Below, piece by piece: positions 14,351-16,532 of a stretch of 16,532 bases of DNA. The stretch lies in the NCBI GenBank assembly GCA_002308795.1, contig DBVV01000011.1:1-16532 (forward strand), given 5' to 3'. Position numbers and translations under genes: made by a program. This DNA comes from Mageeibacillus sp. UBA1255. GTDB taxonomy: Bacteria; Bacillota; Clostridia; UBA1212; UBA1255. Below the pieces are notes generated by a model. The model was not told the DNA's origin. It ran no database searches and saw only the letters and a program-made list of their open reading frames with translations. Position 1 is the first letter of the stretch; each line of letters begins with the position of its first letter.

Positions 14351-14374
14351 GCCGGCCTTGCGCGGGATTTTTTT
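14351..14374 (+). terminator. Possible weak intrinsic terminator of the polA-coaE-GH43 operon
   Basis: Three bases after the GH43 stop codon a short GC-rich stem (GCCGGC...GCGG with a bulge) runs into seven consecutive T (14368-14374). The stem is only four to five pairs, so it is a weak candidate, but it is well placed between convergent genes. Confidence 0.4.
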
Positions 14375-14393
14375 ACAGCCCCTGAGTGTCTGT

Positions 14394-14423
14394 TTTCCTG
14401 AGAAAATTCCCGAAATTATCAGG
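14394..14423 (-). other. Imperfect hairpin at the 3' end of carB
   Basis: The minus strand has CCTGA (covering the stop codon) and TCAGG as outer stem, with AATT/AATT as inner stem around a TCGGG loop and an asymmetric internal loop. carB ends in tandem stops TGA-TAA. No T tract follows, so a terminator role is weakly supported. Confidence 0.3.
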
Positions 14424-16532
14424 CGTCGATAGTCGATATCGTGAGCGTGGTTTCTTCCAGCACGTCCAGCAGTACGCGCACAGTGTCAAGCGATGTGAAC
14501 ATCGTTACGTTGTTCTCCGAGGCGGTGCGGCGGATCTTGCGTCCGTCGCTCTCCTGCGCGGGAGTGCCTATGTCGCGCGTATTTATCACGTAGGCAATAT
14601 GTCCCTGCCGTATTGACCGCAATATCTCGTCGCTGCCGTCGCCGATCTTTTTGAGCACGTGCGTTCGGATGCCGTTGCCTTTTAAAAACGCCGCTGTGCC
14701 CGCCGTTGCCTCGATATTGAAGCCCAGGTTGTAGAAACGGCGGATGAGAGGCAGCGCCTCGTCCTTATCTTTGTCAGCGATCGTTGCCAGCACCGTGCCG
14801 TAATTCTGAAGATGCGTGCCGGATGCCTGAAGTGCTTTGTACAGCGCACGGTTCAGTTTATCGTCGTAGCCGATCGCTTCTCCGGTGGATTTCATTTCGG
14901 GCGACAGCACCGCGTCGAGACCTTTGATCTTGTTGAAGGAGAACACAGGCACTTTTACGTAGAAACGTTTTTTCTCTTCCGGATAGAGGTCGAAATACCC
15001 CTGCTCTTTAAGCGATTTGCCGAGGATCACTTCCGTCGCGATATCCGCCAGGCTGTATCCGGTCGCCTTCGAAAGGAACGGCACGGTGCGGGAAGAACGC
15101 GGATTGACCTCGATGATGAACACGTTTTCGTCCTTGTCCACGATGAACTGGATGTTGTAAAGTCCCACGATACCGATGCCCAGACCGAGCTTTTTCGCGT
15201 ATTGGAGTATGATCCCTTTGACTTTATTTGAGATCGAGAAAGCGGGGTAAACGCTGATGGAGTCGCCGGAGTGGATGCCGGTGCGTTCGACAAGTTCCAT
15301 GATGCCTGGGACAAATACGTCGCGGCCGTCGCAGATGGCGTCAACTTCCACTTCTTTACCCAGAATGTATTTGTCGACCAGGACCGGTTTATCGGCGTCG
15401 ATCTCGACCGCGTTTTTAAGATAGCGGCGAAGCTGTTCTTCGTTGGCAACGATTTCCATTGCCCGCCCGCCGAGTACGAACGACGGTCTAACGAGAACGG
15501 GGTAGCCTACGTCAGCAGCGGCTTTAACTCCGTCTTCAATGTTCGTGACGGCATGTCCGGGCGGCTGCGGAATGCCCAGCTCTTCGAGTATTTTCTCGAA
15601 ACTGTCGCGGTTCTCTGCGCGCTCTATCGCGGCGCAGTCCGTTCCTACGATCTTAACTCCACGATCCATTAAAGGCTGCGCAAGATTGATCGCCGTCTGG
15701 CCGCCCAGTGATGCGATGACGCCTTCGGGCTGTTCGAAATCGATGATCGCCATTACGTCTTCAGGTGTCAGCGGTTCGAAGTACAGTTTGTCTGCAGTCG
15801 TGTAGTCGGTGGAAACGGTCTCGGGGTTGTTGTTTATTATGATCGATTCGTAACCGGCTCTGCGTATCGTCTGGACCGCGTGCACAGTCGAATAGTCGAA
15901 TTCTACGCCCTGGCCGATGCGGATCGGGCCTGCACCGAGCACGACGATCTTCTTTTTATCCGACAGGCGCGATGCATTTACGCCCGAGTAGGAAGAGTAA
16001 AGATAAGCAATGTATTTTCCGGTGTGAAGAGTATCGACCATCGGGAAGACGGGCACGATCTTTTCTCTTTTGCGAAGGGCGTACACCGAGAGTTCCGAGG
16101 TGTTCCAGAGGCGGGCAATATATTTATCAGAGAAGCCGAGTTTTTTCGCTTCTCTTAACGTCTCTACGTCGAACGGATTGTCCGCGATCACTTTTTCGGC
16201 GTCAACGATCTTTTTGATCGATTCCAGGAAGAGCCTGGTTATCATTGTCCTCCTGTAGAGTTCCTCAATGTCCGTGCCGCGGCGCAGAAGCTCGGCGATC
16301 GCGAAAATATTGTCGTCGCGGAATTCGCTGACGTACATCAGCAGTTCTTCCGTGCGGTATGCGTCGAATTTTGCTTTGTGGAAGTGGCAGACGCCGATCT
16401 CGAGTGAGCGGACGGATTTCAGGAAGCATTCTTCAAGCGTCGCGCCGATGCCCATCACTTCGCCCGTCGCCTTCATCTGCGTGCCCAGAAGGTTGGGAGC
16501 GTCGGTGAATTTATCGAACGGGAAGCGCGGGA
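14419..16532 (-). CDS. carB: Carbamoyl-phosphate synthase large subunit, C-terminal two-thirds; cut by the right window edge
   Basis: Makes carbamoyl phosphate from bicarbonate, ammonia (from the CarA glutaminase) and two ATP, for pyrimidines and arginine. About 703 residues are in the window and the frame stays open through the right edge, where PRFPFDKFTDAPNLLGTQMKA-type sequence matches an internal region near residue 360 of the E. coli protein. The ATG at 16476 is therefore internal, although numbering here starts from it. Order: end of the first synthetase unit (GTxMKATGEVMGIG), oligomerisation domain (about 35-165), second synthetase unit with VVLGAGPIRIGQGVEFDYS (178-196), SLGGQTAINLA (256-266), VRPSFVLGGRAM (329-340) and the metal-binding EVNPRSSRT (456-464), then the allosteric MGS-like domain (about 555-685). 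No lesion is seen. It converges on the GH43 gene with 70 bases between. Confidence 0.98.
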   Translation of the reverse strand, partial: PRFPFDKFTDAPNLLGTQMKATGEVMGIGATLEECFLKSVRSLEIGVCHFHKAKFDAYRTEELLMYVSEFRDDNIFAIAELLRRGTDIEELYRRTMITRLFLESIKKIVDAEKVIADNPFDVETLREAKKLGFSDKYIARLWNTSELSVYALRKREKIVPVFPMVDTLHTGKYIAYLYSSYSGVNASRLSDKKKIVVLGAGPIRIGQGVEFDYSTVHAVQTIRRAGYESIIINNNPETVSTDYTTADKLYFEPLTPEDVMAIIDFEQPEGVIASLGGQTAINLAQPLMDRGVKIVGTDCAAIERAENRDSFEKILEELGIPQPPGHAVTNIEDGVKAAADVGYPVLVRPSFVLGGRAMEIVANEEQLRRYLKNAVEIDADKPVLVDKYILGKEVEVDAICDGRDVFVPGIMELVERTGIHSGDSISVYPAFSISNKVKGIILQYAKKLGLGIGIVGLYNIQFIVDKDENVFIIEVNPRSSRTVPFLSKATGYSLADIATEVILGKSLKEQGYFDLYPEEKKRFYVKVPVFSFNKIKGLDAVLSPEMKSTGEAIGYDDKLNRALYKALQASGTHLQNYGTVLATIADKDKDEALPLIRRFYNLGFNIEATAGTAAFLKGNGIRTHVLKKIGDGSDEILRSIRQGHIAYVINTRDIGTPAQESDGRKIRRTASENNVTMFTSLDTVRVLLDVLEETTLTISTIDA

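Noticed and set aside
16476..16476. ATG at 16476 as the start of carB
   Set aside because: The frame continues upstream with conserved CarB sequence to the window edge, so this Met is internal.

Overview
The window looks like chromosomal DNA from an uncultured gut- or rumen-type Firmicute (class Clostridia), inferred from gene content and style, not from a marker gene. The evidence is strong AGGAGG-type ribosome binding sites, sigma-A-like promoters, a clostridial-style DNA polymerase I, BspA-type leucine-rich-repeat and glycosidase lipoproteins, and a eukaryote-like (type 2) isoleucyl-tRNA synthetase. Base composition appears mildly GC-rich and even throughout. I see no tRNA, rRNA, insertion sequence, phage gene, CRISPR array or integration scar, and no gene-free stretch longer than about 200 bases.

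Layout. Positions 1-9625 are all on the minus strand. Read in the direction of transcription they are a BspA-like LRR lipoprotein (9625-8315), a NYN-nuclease/LOTUS-type protein with a long Lys/Ala/Glu tail (8235-6634), a GH84 beta-N-acetylglucosaminidase lipoprotein (6518-4326), a large GH106-like glycoside hydrolase with an inserted discoidin domain (4324-1727), and the N-terminal half of ileS (1589 to the left edge). A 202-base divergent promoter region (9626-9827) separates these from a plus-strand group: polA (9828-12584), coaE (12651-13271) and a GH43 glycosidase (13287-14348). The GH43 gene converges on the minus-strand carB gene, whose 5' third runs off the right edge.

How the genes fit together. 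Housekeeping functions (translation, replication/repair, coenzyme A synthesis, carbamoyl phosphate for pyrimidines and arginine) are interleaved with glycan degradation. The GH84 and GH106-like genes are separated by one base and are almost certainly co-translated. One product is predicted to be a surface lipoprotein and the other has no export signal, which suggests outside-then-inside processing of an N-acetylglucosamine-containing glycan. The GH43 enzyme also has no signal peptide and shares an apparent operon with polA and coaE.

I did not find a clear new defence or mobile system. The least explained elements are a 26-base near-perfect palindrome plus a second strong hairpin directly upstream of the glycosidase pair (6564-6625), a perfect 13-bp-stem hairpin at the predicted transcript 5' end of the NYN gene (8263-8292), the NYN-LOTUS-AT-hook architecture itself, and the uncharacterised GH106-like enzyme with a nested binding domain.
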